From contig JALVEE010000324.1 in assembly GCA_027008645.1 (NCBI GenBank), positions 1-57,993 on the forward strand: a stretch of 57,993 bases of DNA, in the 5' to 3' direction. The position numbers were made by a program, and so were the translations under genes. The notes beneath the pieces were generated by a model. The model saw only the letters and a list, made by a program, of their open reading frames with translations, did not search any database and was not told the origin of the DNA. This document shows, piece by piece, positions 18,801-25,910 of this stretch (position 1 is the first letter of the stretch; each line of letters opens with the position of its first letter). Source of the stretch: Saprospiraceae bacterium. Lineage in GTDB: Bacteria; Bacteroidota; Bacteroidia; Chitinophagales; Saprospiraceae.

Positions 18801-19117
18801 CGTTCTAAAAATAAACTAATTTCTTTGTTTTTGAATTTTTCAGGAATATCAATTTCCTTTTGATACCAAGCAATACCGATATATTTGTAGGCAGGAGTCA
18901 AAATGCCAAAATCAGAACCTTTAGTTTTTTTGCCCAATCCGTTTTCAGCTAATGACCCTGGTAAATCTACAAGGTGCCAAACACCTTTTTTTTGAATTCC
19001 TGTTTTGAAAGAATCGAGCTGTACAATCCATTTTCCCTGTAAGTCAATAGTATTTTGTGCGTTCAATTTCAAAGTACATATTATGATTGTAAGGAGTATG
19101 ACAATTTTGTTTTTCAT
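15896..19117 (-). CDS. GH2-family beta-glycosidase, secreted
   Basis: The 1073-residue protein has a signal peptide (about 20 residues, ending LNAQ). Order of domains: a sugar-binding jelly roll (LQGKWIVQLD to IWNGIVGKIEL), an immunoglobulin-like domain, a TIM barrel, then long C-terminal beta domains. The barrel carries FLRGNLDCVHFP and NHVRFHSWTPPEAAF. The acid/base is in CIGNELG (Glu435) and the nucleophile in VIAHEIGQW (Glu512), which are the two conserved GH2 glutamates. The family includes beta-galactosidases, glucuronidases and mannosidases; galactose is plausible beside an alpha-galactosidase, but it is inference. It is convergent with the GH27-like/GH3 gene, with only 23 bases between stops, and is the only minus-strand member of the locus. 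It is longer than typical GH2 enzymes because of extra C-terminal beta modules. Confidence 0.88.
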   Translation of the reverse strand: MKNKIVILLTIIICTLKLNAQNTIDLQGKWIVQLDSFKTGIQKKGVWHLVDLPGSLAENGLGKKTKGSDFGILTPAYKYIGIAWYQKEIDIPEKFKNKEISLFLERVLWESTAYIDGREINKQDALGTPHIHPLGILKPGKHVLTVKINNDMIHNIGDKGHAYSDYTQSIWNGIVGKIELQIKDKTHFSSIQTYPDVDRDLLKIDITLISNRNQKGIIKFKIRELKTGNIVKTFSANEKFKKGTNKKNIVLTLGGTLKKWSEFNPNVYVLEASLITNKYKDSLEVEFGFVKISHDKHHILINNKPVFLRGNLDCVHFPLTGYPSTSVKDWERIFRIYKDYGLNHVRFHSWTPPEAAFKAANRIGIYIHAEASIWIDWWMSIDMKAKGRPEMDTKGHPKGLGKDPVRDRFVIMEMNRVVDTYGNNPSFTMFCIGNELGNADFDIMSNWISDLKQKDPRRLYSASTARLVMPTDDYYVTHYIKGKRARGLNGAKTDWDFEKVYRQMDIPVIAHEIGQWPVYPVWEETKKYKGVLKARNFEEFQKMAQKNGIDDQDEDFRRASGALNQLLYKYETESFLRTKSCAGVQLLSMQDYQGQGEALVGWLDAFWDSKKITSSEKFRQHFNVTVPLLRVKKFVWENDETLKGKIQLSHFDNKIINEANLYLTVKNPKGELVFDKKYIVKNIAPGSLIDIGNFSFPLSNIAKATELQINAKLEDTPFKNSWKIWVFPRKTPGINTEDVLISEDLNPDILNKLENGAKVLLLAHHLGDDSTSVSVDFYPLYWSLTFFPGQGKTSIGTLFKKDHPAFNYFPTSYHSDWQWESLRQNTKGFILNELPKSYKPIAQVVDDFHRNNKEGTIFEFSVGKGKLLVCGYDLNKDTLPAARQLKYSLLRYIKSKDFNPKFSVKKDFLSKLFHKIPQAHIISSSNGFKNVLLEVDAAANLKELNKSISWKPEVDELLKSSGKVKYKVVVDGTWKDDIVSAWTGKNMTIEIEVPQGILGTFYVQFNDWNKQQREGFLVFEGRKVLLNNHTGNSGKWVQFHVMREDSNDGKLVLKTKATKGGNLMISKIVLVKK

Positions 19118-19307
19118 ATTGAAAGAAATAAATTAGTGATATATTTTATTTGATAATAATACAATGAAATAAGTGCTTTGTTTAAGAATACACCTTAGAT
19201 TATCTAACGGAAGTTTCGTGATCAAGCGTACAATGCTTAAACTTGGCTTTCAGCTCTAATTACCTGGCAATAGATAGAAAGAGTATTGATAAATATGCAA
19301 ATATTTT

Positions 19308-19484
19308 TTATTTAACAACTATTTTTTTTGTAATAATCTTGTTATCGATACTGATTATAATAAAATACATTCCACAGTCTAAACTTTTAAGGTCAATTTC
19401 CGTAATATTTTGTTTTAAAATTTGCTCAGATATTAATATTCCTTGTATATTATAAACAGTCAATTTTCCGTTATTTACCAACAT
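19308..19484 (-). pseudogene. Remnant of a T9SS type A C-terminal sorting domain
   Basis: On the minus strand, 58 codons from an ATG at 19484 to TAA read as the tail of a T9SS sorting domain: LTVYNIQGILI, then IDLKSLDCGMYFIIIS and a basic end (TKKIVVK). These match the pattern of YN-x-x-G, L-x-x-G-x-Y and final K-rich strand in the intact domains elsewhere in the window. A TGA lies directly before the ATG, there is no signal peptide and no cargo domain, so it cannot function as an exported protein. The most likely reading is the 3' end of a deleted T9SS cargo gene. Confidence 0.65.
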
Positions 19485-19496
19485 TCAAAGCATTAA

Positions 19497-19545
19497 AATA
19501 GAACACGGATTACACTGATTGAACTGATTTTCGCGGATTTAATCA
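19497..19545. repeat. Imperfect GGATT/TGATT short repeats
   Basis: Units GGATTACACT, TGATTGAACT, TGATTTTCGC and GGATTTAATC follow each other at 10-base spacing. I recognise this type of sequence from intergenic regions of other Bacteroidota genomes. No function is inferred. Confidence 0.45.
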
Positions 19546-19673
19546 AGTTGTCATATTTATTTCTACCGTATAATATTGTTCACTGTCAACATGTTATCAG
19601 ATCTTTTTGACGGAAAATTTAGTTTTCGCTAAAACTTAATCCAATTCTGAAAAAAATATTTCGTGTTTACACT

Positions 19674-20525
19674 TTATTTAACACTAAATTCGCTTGGGTT
19701 TACTCCCTTGTATTTTTTGAAGATTTTGTTAAAATGACTTGCATCAACAAAGCCGGTTTTTTCAGCAATTTCAGAGATTGTTAGATTTGTTTGTTTTAAT
19801 AAACGTTCAGCCATTTTTATTTTGGTCTGAATTACATATTGCTGGATAGAAATTCCTGCGTGTTTCTTAATAAAAACACTCACATAATTTGGAGACATAT
19901 AAAATTCTTCTGCTATGACCTTAATTTTAATTCGTTCTTTATCTAAAAAATTTTGCCTTACATAAGTCAATATACTATCTATTTTTTCTTTTTCTGAAAC
20001 ATTGGTTTTAGGTAGTTCCTTTAAACTTGACTTCAAATTTCTTGAAATAATAATAAGTAAAGCTCCAAATAATTCAATCAATACATTTCTGCCGTAAACA
20101 AGAGAGTTCTCAATTTCCTTTTTGATCATTCTATACAAACCAAATAATTGTTCCCTGTCCTTGTCGTATGCAATAATACTCTCAGGAATAATATTGGCAT
20201 AAAAAATTACAGTATCCAGATTTTTTCGCCAATGTGTACTCGAACTTGAATTTGCTTTTTCTAAGAATAAATGTTCTGTAAATTTTAATATTCCAAACTT
20301 TGTAGGTGTAGCAACAACAAATTCATGCTCATCCTTTGGAGTTAAGAAAAATACATCACCCTCTTTGTAATCGATAATGCTTTCGTTTAAAATATGCTGC
20401 CCACTTCCTTTTATGATAAAAGTTAATTCATAAAAGTTGTGCTTATGTTTTGGATAGCCCCATTCACAAACTGATTCAAACTCAAGTACATCTATGTCTT
20501 TGGTGATAAAAAAACGTTTTGCCAT
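19674..20525 (-). CDS. AraC-family transcriptional regulator with N-terminal cupin
   Basis: In this 283-residue protein, residues about 15-110 form a cupin-like sensor domain (HKHNFYELTFIIKGSGQH, DVFFLTPKDEHEF). Residues about 185-280 form a double helix-turn-helix of the AraC/XylS type, including YMSPNYVSVFIKKHAGIS, TISEIAEKTGF, DASHFNKIFKKYKGVNPSEF. It is divergent from the nitroreductase-led operon with 169 bases between starts, so it very probably controls that operon and perhaps itself. A TAnnTTTG box lies close to each start. The inducer is unknown; the enzymes across from it suggest a quinone, nitro compound or reactive aldehyde. The start chosen is the only ATG that gives a full cupin. 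Confidence 0.92.
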   Translation of the reverse strand: MAKRFFITKDIDVLEFESVCEWGYPKHKHNFYELTFIIKGSGQHILNESIIDYKEGDVFFLTPKDEHEFVVATPTKFGILKFTEHLFLEKANSSSSTHWRKNLDTVIFYANIIPESIIAYDKDREQLFGLYRMIKKEIENSLVYGRNVLIELFGALLIIISRNLKSSLKELPKTNVSEKEKIDSILTYVRQNFLDKERIKIKVIAEEFYMSPNYVSVFIKKHAGISIQQYVIQTKIKMAERLLKQTNLTISEIAEKTGFVDASHFNKIFKKYKGVNPSEFSVK

Positions 20526-20548
20526 AATAATAAAAAGATTAATTTGTA

Positions 20549-20556
20549 CAAATATA
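20549..20556 (-). promoter_or_regulatory. TAnnTTTG box of the araC-type gene
   Basis: The minus strand reads TATATTTG followed by TAC, placing a start site about 17 bases before the regulator's ATG. No good -33 element was found at 19-21 bases. Confidence 0.4.
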
Positions 20557-20594
20557 TAATGAATATATACAATAATAAAACTATTTAATCAATA

Positions 20595-20602
20595 TACTTT
20601 TG
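20595..20602 (+). promoter_or_regulatory. TAnnTTTG box of the nitroreductase operon
   Basis: TACTTTTG is a full match to the Bacteroidota -7 consensus and lies about 90 bases before the nitroreductase ATG in the divergent region, leaving a leader in which a regulator could bind. Confidence 0.45.
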
Positions 20603-20694
20603 CATTATATTTTATAACAGTATTAAATTCAAGAATTAGTTTGGACTTATTCAGTATAATTAAATAGATAGATTAACATATTAAATAAATAAAA

Positions 20695-21354
20695 ATGATA
20701 GACAAAAATAAAATATTGGAAGCCTTTAAGTACAGGCACGCTTGTAAACTATTTGACACAAGCAAAAGTATATCAGATGAAGATTTGAATTTTATATTAG
20801 AAACAGCAAGATTGTCGCCCAGCTCTTTTGGTTTTGAGCCTTGGCATTTTGTGGTGGTTCAAAACAAAGAATTGAGAACGAAATTAAAGGACAATGCATG
20901 GGGCGCCACCGCAAAATTGGATACGGCCAGTCATTTTATAATAGGTTTAACATTGAAAAGTCCACTAATGAAATATGATAGCCCTTATTTGAAAGAATTT
21001 ATGGAAAATGTGCAACAATTGCCGGAGAATGTGGTAAAAGGTAAGGGAGAGATGTTTGAAGTATTTCAAAAATCTGATTTTGACTTGACGGATGATAGAA
21101 AAATCTTTGATTGGGCATCAAAGCAATGCTATATTGCTCTCGGCAATATGATGACTGCCGCTGCTATGATCGGTATAGATTCTTGCCCTATAGAGGGGTT
21201 TAATCAAAAGAAAACCGAAAAAATACTCAAGGAGGATTTTGGAATTGATACAGGCAAATTCGGTTTGTCTTATATGGTAGCTTTTGGATATAGAGTCAAC
21301 GAACCAAGAGCAAAAACACGTAGAAAATTGAATGAAATAGTAACATACAAATAA
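20695..21354 (+). CDS. NAD(P)H-dependent oxidoreductase, nitroreductase family
   Basis: This 219-residue FMN enzyme of the NfsB/YdgI type reduces nitroaromatics, quinones or similar acceptors in the cytoplasm. Seen: the N-terminal FMN-phosphate segment FKYRHACKLFD, then ARLSPSSFGFEPWHFVVV, the central helix with IALGNMMTAAAMIGIDSCPIEGF, and C-terminal GYRVNEPRAKTRRKL that returns to the flavin. Length and motif spacing are normal for the family. It is the first gene of a four-gene plus-strand operon (next start 14 bases downstream) and is divergent from the AraC regulator. Confidence 0.93.
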   Translation: MIDKNKILEAFKYRHACKLFDTSKSISDEDLNFILETARLSPSSFGFEPWHFVVVQNKELRTKLKDNAWGATAKLDTASHFIIGLTLKSPLMKYDSPYLKEFMENVQQLPENVVKGKGEMFEVFQKSDFDLTDDRKIFDWASKQCYIALGNMMTAAAMIGIDSCPIEGFNQKKTEKILKEDFGIDTGKFGLSYMVAFGYRVNEPRAKTRRKLNEIVTYK

Positions 21355-21367
21355 AATAAAATTGAAA

Positions 21368-22330
21368 ATGAAGAAAACAATAATTATAACAACAACATTG
21401 ATAGCTGTCATTTTTATATCGCTGTCGGCATTTACATTAAATAATGATAAAAATGAGAAAAAAATAGCAAAAACCTTTTGGCCAAATGATGCCCGGTTAG
21501 TTATATCCTTTTCTATGCAATTTGAAACCAGTGGGCAACCGGAAGGAGCCGAAAGTCCGTTTTCGGGAAATCCATTACCCAAAGGACAACCCGATTTGCC
21601 AGCCGAAAGTTGGTTCAGGTACGGTGCAAAAGAAGGAATTTATAGAATGTTAAATCTTTGGAAAAAGCACAACATCCACGTAACTTCACATGTAGTGGGT
21701 GAAGCAGCCATTAAATACCCCGAAGTAGCCAAAGCCATTGCAGATGGCGGACATGAAATTGCAGCACATGGTATTGCTTGGAGCGACCAATGGAATCTTA
21801 CGTATGAAGATGAATTGGCATTTGTAAAAAAAGGAATCGACACCGTTGAAGCCATTACAGGACAAAGAGGCATTGGCTACAACTGCAACTGGCTGCGTAG
21901 AAGTCCGAATACGCTAAAAGTATTACAAGAACTTGGTTTTTTATATCATATTGATGATGTGAGTAGAGACGAACCTTTTATTACAATGGTTAGGGGCAAG
22001 AAGTTTGTAGTGATGCCTTATATCTTGCGTAATAATGACATTGTAAATATCGCAGGAAAAAATTGGAGTCCAGATCAATTTTTGGCACAATTAAAAGCCG
22101 AATTTGACCAATTATATGAAGAAGGAGCACACAGAAGACGAATGATGAGCATTAGTCTGCACGATAGAATTGGAGGTGCCCCCTCAATCGTACATGTAGT
22201 AGATGAGTTTATTCAATATGCCAAAAAACACAAAGGAGTTGTATTTATGCGTAAAGATGAAATTGCCAAAATGATAAAGGACGACCCTAATACACCTGTT
22301 GATAATTCGGAAATAGAATATAATAAATGA
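21368..22330 (+). CDS. Polysaccharide deacetylase family protein (NodB-like), exported or anchored
   Basis: The start is taken at ATG 21368 rather than the TTG two codons upstream, giving 320 residues. An N-terminal hydrophobic segment (residues about 3-22) is a signal or anchor. The NodB-type barrel follows: RLVISFSMQFETSG, HVTSHVVGEAA, GHEIAAHGIAW and MSISLHDRIGG. The layout is that of the PuuE/PgdA-like branch of carbohydrate esterase family 4, in which some members act on allantoin-like or peptidoglycan substrates. Here the usual metal Asp-Asp pair is not obvious (FSMQFE occupies that place), so activity is uncertain. The stop overlaps the VOC gene start, so it is part of the detoxification operon, which is an odd place for a deacetylase. 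Confidence 0.82.
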   Translation: MKKTIIITTTLIAVIFISLSAFTLNNDKNEKKIAKTFWPNDARLVISFSMQFETSGQPEGAESPFSGNPLPKGQPDLPAESWFRYGAKEGIYRMLNLWKKHNIHVTSHVVGEAAIKYPEVAKAIADGGHEIAAHGIAWSDQWNLTYEDELAFVKKGIDTVEAITGQRGIGYNCNWLRRSPNTLKVLQELGFLYHIDDVSRDEPFITMVRGKKFVVMPYILRNNDIVNIAGKNWSPDQFLAQLKAEFDQLYEEGAHRRRMMSISLHDRIGGAPSIVHVVDEFIQYAKKHKGVVFMRKDEIAKMIKDDPNTPVDNSEIEYNK

Positions 22331-22722
22331 TGAATATATTAAACATAGATCATATTGTTTTGACCTGTAAAGATATTGATAAAACAATACACTTTTATAC
22401 TGATGTTCTTGGGATGAAAGAAATCAGCTTTGGACAAGGAAGAAAGGCTTTAGGATTTGGAAATCAAAAAATAAATCTTCATCCGTTGGATAATAATTTT
22501 GTCCCAAAGGCTCTTAATCCTACTGACGGCTCTTTAGATTTATGTTTTATTGTTAAAGAAAATTTGACAGATGTTTTGCAAGAATTAAAACAGAAAGGGA
22601 TTCCTGTTATTGAAGGAATTGTTGGAAGAACGGGAGCGAATGGACTTATAAAGTCCATATACATTATAGACCCTGACGGTAATTTAATAGAATTGAGTAA
22701 TTATGAAAAAAAAACAAGATGA
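22327..22722 (+). CDS. VOC-family (glyoxalase/fosfomycin-resistance fold) protein
   Basis: This 131-residue vicinal-oxygen-chelate protein has two beta-alpha-beta-beta-beta modules: IDHIVLTCKDIDKTIHFYTDVLGM and LDLCFIVKENLTDVLQELKQKGIP. It ends SIYIIDPDGNLIELSNY. His9 and the Glu of NLIEL fit the metal ligands of the family. Members include glyoxalase I, extradiol dioxygenases and resistance proteins, so the substrate cannot be fixed; in this operon a reactive aldehyde or catechol-like compound is plausible. The gene overlaps the deacetylase stop (ATGATGA) and the next gene's start by 4 bases, so translation is tightly coupled. A second ATG at 22330 is also possible as start. Confidence 0.9.
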   Translation: MMNILNIDHIVLTCKDIDKTIHFYTDVLGMKEISFGQGRKALGFGNQKINLHPLDNNFVPKALNPTDGSLDLCFIVKENLTDVLQELKQKGIPVIEGIVGRTGANGLIKSIYIIDPDGNLIELSNYEKKTR

Positions 22723-23831
22723 TGAGTAAAAATAAATTATTTACACCGTACAATATGAACGGTATTGAATTAAAAAACCGTTTTGTAATGGCTCCAATGA
22801 CCCGTTCGAGAAGTTCACAACCGGGAGATATTCCAAATGCATTAATGGCAGAATATTACGGTCAAAGAGCAACAGCAGGATTAATCATATCAGAAGCCAC
22901 ACAAGTATCTCTACAAGGAAAAGGCTATGCCAAAACACCGGGAATATATACACAAGAGCAAATCGAGGGATGGAAATTAGTGACCGGTGAAGTTCACGAA
23001 AAAGGGAGTAAAATTTTTTTACAACTATGGCATGTTGGTCGGGTTTCGTCTTCACAAGTTAACGGGCTACAACCCATTGCTCCCTCAGCTAGAATAGCCA
23101 AAGACACCCAAGTCTATATTTTTAATGGAGCACCCAATGGAGATGCTACCTTTGTGCCGGTTGAAGAACCACGAGCCATGACAAAGGAAGATATTAGAAG
23201 AGTTATTGAGGAATTTCGAATTGGTGCAAAAAATGCGATTGAAGCAGGTTTTGACGGAGTGGAAATTCACGGAGCCAATGGTTATCTAATTGATCAATTT
23301 TTACGTAGTAATTCGAATGTGAGAACTGATGAGTATGGAGGAACTCAGGATAATCGAATCAGACTATTAACTGAAATCACCCAAGCGGTCGGCAATGAAA
23401 TAGGGACTGAAAAGACAGGTGTTCGTTTGTCCCCTTTCATCAGCTTTAAAGATATGAATGATCCTGAAATTTTGGAAACCATAATGTTGGCCACTCAAAA
23501 ATTGGAGGAGATTGGAATAACCTACATCCATTTATGTGAGGCAGATTGGGATGATGCACCCGAGATTCCAAATGGTTTCAGAATTCAGTTAAGAGAAACT
23601 TTTGGCAAAACTATCATTGCTACAGGAAACAAAACACCAGAAGAAGCGAATGAATTGTTAGGTGAGAATTTGGTAGATTTAGTGGGTTTCGGACGTAGTT
23701 TCTTAAGCAATCCCGATTACCCAAAACGAGTTAAATTAAATGCTAAAATGAATGAAATCAGTGATACACATACGCTTTTTGGAGGCGGTACGGCAAGAGG
23801 ATATACGGATTATCCGTTTTTAGAAGTATAG
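22719..23831 (+). CDS. Old Yellow Enzyme, NADH:flavin oxidoreductase (NemA-like)
   Basis: This 370-residue FMN barrel enzyme reduces alpha,beta-unsaturated carbonyls, N-ethylmaleimide or nitrate esters in other bacteria. Family blocks: NRFVMAPMTRSRS near the N-terminus, GLIISEATQVS, FLQLWHVGRVS, the active-site pair in GFDGVEIHGANGYLIDQFLRS, then VRLSPF, IIATGN and LVGFGRSFLSNPDYP. It is the last gene of the operon, coupled to the VOC gene by a 4-base overlap. Together with the nitroreductase it supports a role in detoxifying electrophiles and quinones. No terminator of good quality was seen after it. Confidence 0.95.
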   Translation: MMSKNKLFTPYNMNGIELKNRFVMAPMTRSRSSQPGDIPNALMAEYYGQRATAGLIISEATQVSLQGKGYAKTPGIYTQEQIEGWKLVTGEVHEKGSKIFLQLWHVGRVSSSQVNGLQPIAPSARIAKDTQVYIFNGAPNGDATFVPVEEPRAMTKEDIRRVIEEFRIGAKNAIEAGFDGVEIHGANGYLIDQFLRSNSNVRTDEYGGTQDNRIRLLTEITQAVGNEIGTEKTGVRLSPFISFKDMNDPEILETIMLATQKLEEIGITYIHLCEADWDDAPEIPNGFRIQLRETFGKTIIATGNKTPEEANELLGENLVDLVGFGRSFLSNPDYPKRVKLNAKMNEISDTHTLFGGGTARGYTDYPFLEV

Positions 23832-23916
23832 AATTGTAAGTTTTTATTATTTTTTACGACTTTGATATACTATTATTATTCTAAGTATTTGGGCAAAATT
23901 TAAAACAATACAAATT

Positions 23917-24753
23917 ATGAAAATACAACTACCGATTTTAATGGGCTTTATGATTTTACCTTTCTTTTCTTCCGGTCAGTGCTTTAATCCTGCCAATAGT
24001 TATCGTTTTGAGTACAACGGGCATACTTATGATATAGTTAAAGAAAATAAAAAGTGGATCGAGGCAGTTAATTGTGCCCTTAGTGTAAATGGTTATTTGG
24101 CAGAAATAAATGACAAGGACGAGCAAAATGAAATTTTTAATCAAATTGTAAAAAATGCAAATGTTGACGAATTGAGCACGACCAATGAGTTTGGAACAGC
24201 GGCGGTTTGGCTTGGAGGAACAGATTCTAAGCAAGAGGGCAACTGGATATGGGACGGTGATAATGATAATAAGGGTGACCAATTTTGGATTGGCAACGAA
24301 ACAGGACATAGTGTAAATGATGCTTATACAAATTGGGGAATCTACCCTCTTGAGCCGGACAATTCGGGGGATCAAGACAAATTAACTTTAACAATCGACA
24401 GTTTTCATGACAATTATGGTAAATGGAATGATTTGGATGATTCATATAATTATAATCATTTGTATTATATCATCGAATATGATATGCTTCTAAAGGCTGA
24501 TGATTATCAAGAGGATTTGGGGTTAAAAATATATCCCAATCCATTTGATACGGAGCTGAATATTGTCAGCAAAACAGGAAATATCAAAACGGTCGAGATA
24601 TACAATATATTGGGAAGTAAAATAGATTCCTTTGATTCTTTAAGTGCAGACAAAAACTCAGTTGAAACGACCGGTATCGATCAGGGAGTTTATTTGGTTA
24701 AAGTGATATTTAGAGATTCTTCAGTGAAGTTTATCAAGATAGTAAAAGAGTAG
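23917..24753 (+). CDS. Secreted C-type-lectin-like protein with T9SS sorting domain
   Basis: The 278-residue protein has a signal peptide ending about residue 20 (FFSSGQ). Residues about 25-190 form a C-type-lectin-like domain: WIEAVNCALSVNGYLAEINDKDEQ, VWLGGTDSKQEGNWIWDGD, DQFWIGNETG, NWGIYPLEPDN and a C-terminal KWNDLDDSYNYNHLYYIIEY. Only two cysteines are present in the mature protein, so it lacks the usual disulfide set, as some bacterial members do. Residues about 200-278 are a T9SS type A sorting domain (IYPNPFDTELNI, VEIYNILGSKI, GVYLVKVIFRDSS). It is therefore exported through T9SS to the surface or medium and probably binds a glycan or protein. It stands alone between the detoxification operon and the thioredoxin-like gene. 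Confidence 0.85.
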   Translation: MKIQLPILMGFMILPFFSSGQCFNPANSYRFEYNGHTYDIVKENKKWIEAVNCALSVNGYLAEINDKDEQNEIFNQIVKNANVDELSTTNEFGTAAVWLGGTDSKQEGNWIWDGDNDNKGDQFWIGNETGHSVNDAYTNWGIYPLEPDNSGDQDKLTLTIDSFHDNYGKWNDLDDSYNYNHLYYIIEYDMLLKADDYQEDLGLKIYPNPFDTELNIVSKTGNIKTVEIYNILGSKIDSFDSLSADKNSVETTGIDQGVYLVKVIFRDSSVKFIKIVKE

Positions 24754-24857
24754 TATTCATATAATGAACTACGAATACAAAATGTCCATTAAACTTGTTC
24801 CTTGCACAATCTGTTTTACAAAAAATACGTTGGATATAATCAACAAAATAAAATGAA

Positions 24858-25805
24858 ATGAATATAAAAACAATCTTAAATTTATTAATTGCCTTTGTTA
24901 TTGTAATAGCTCTACCCTTTAATTCCAATGCACAAAATAACGGGCAGGAAACTTCGGGACAGGAACAAATTATGGACAATAGCTCATCAGGTTTAACCAT
25001 TACCGCCAAAACCATTAAAAAAGACCCTGAGGGAAATATTATCTCCAATGGAGAGTTTGACAAACTATTGGCAAGTGGCGAATATTTGGCAACCCCTGTT
25101 ATTAAAGACGGGAAGATAGTTGAAGCGCAACTTCAAAGGGCGAGCAAAGAACAAGTAGCCGCATTGATGAAAATGTTTGAAAATTCATCTGACGAGGAAA
25201 TAGGCCGGAAAGCTCCTGATTTTGAAGTGAGAGATTTGAATGGCACAAGGTATGAATTATCCGCTTTGAATGACAAAACAGTAGTATTGAATTTTTGGTT
25301 TACAGCTTGTAAACCTTGTGTTTTAGAGATGCCGGAATTAAATGAATTGGTCCAAGAAAACAAAGACGTCATATTTTTGGGATTATCGACAGATAAAAAG
25401 GAGCGCATCATGCCTTTCTTAAAAAAGACTCCTTTCAAATACAATATTATTGCGGATGCCCGGGACATTGCTACATTATATCAAGTCAACAGTTTCCCCA
25501 CTCATTATATTATTAAAAATGGCGTAATTAAGAGTAAATTTGTGGGTTTAAGTAGTGATATTAAAGATAAATTACAGAATGCGATCAATGGTACAAACCA
25601 AGATTCTTCAAAAAGCAAAGCCGAGTTTACCGGTGAACCTGTAATGCTCTCTCCCGATAGTGATATAAGAAATGAAAAAGGAGAAAAACTGGATATGATG
25701 CAAGCCGTATCCATGATTAATAGTCAAAAATACACGATGGAAAATGCTGTTGACAAAAAAGGGAAAAAATATATTCTTATAAAAAAAATGAAATACGCCT
25801 TTTGA
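24858..25805 (+). CDS. Periplasmic TlpA/ResA-like thioredoxin-fold protein
   Basis: The 315-residue protein has a signal peptide (about 26 residues, ending SNAQ). Residues about 40-110 form a linker with no family I recognise. Residues about 115-245 form a thioredoxin/redoxin fold, APDFEVRDLNGTRYELSAL then VLNFWFTACKPCVLEMPEL with the CxxC active site CKPC, and the cis-Pro loop NSFPTHYII. A further 70-residue tail ends in a lysine-rich strand (KKGKKYILIKKMKYAF). The role is thiol-disulfide exchange in the periplasm. The ATG at 24858 follows a short ATGAAATGA sequence that would stop immediately. The membrane AraC-type regulator follows after 105 bases and may be co-transcribed. Confidence 0.88.
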   Translation: MNIKTILNLLIAFVIVIALPFNSNAQNNGQETSGQEQIMDNSSSGLTITAKTIKKDPEGNIISNGEFDKLLASGEYLATPVIKDGKIVEAQLQRASKEQVAALMKMFENSSDEEIGRKAPDFEVRDLNGTRYELSALNDKTVVLNFWFTACKPCVLEMPELNELVQENKDVIFLGLSTDKKERIMPFLKKTPFKYNIIADARDIATLYQVNSFPTHYIIKNGVIKSKFVGLSSDIKDKLQNAINGTNQDSSKSKAEFTGEPVMLSPDSDIRNEKGEKLDMMQAVSMINSQKYTMENAVDKKGKKYILIKKMKYAF

Positions 25806-25910
25806 AGGAACGTCACTTTTTGTTTGTCAATAACAAATAAAGGAAGGAAATCATCTTCAGATTGGGGAAACACAGTCTAAAATTTTGAAGATGTTTAGTA
25901 AAAGAAGTAA

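Larger units (their letters stand above)
19118..19673. other. 556-base intergenic region with degraded gene and short repeats
   Basis: No intact gene is seen. It contains a T9SS sorting-domain remnant (19308-19484, minus strand), a stretch of imperfect GGATT-type repeats (about 19497-19545), and a small hairpin AGTTTT-cgct-AAAACT (19621-19636) beyond the AraC stop that could be a weak terminator. The region looks like gene debris between the CAZyme locus and the next operon. Confidence 0.6.
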
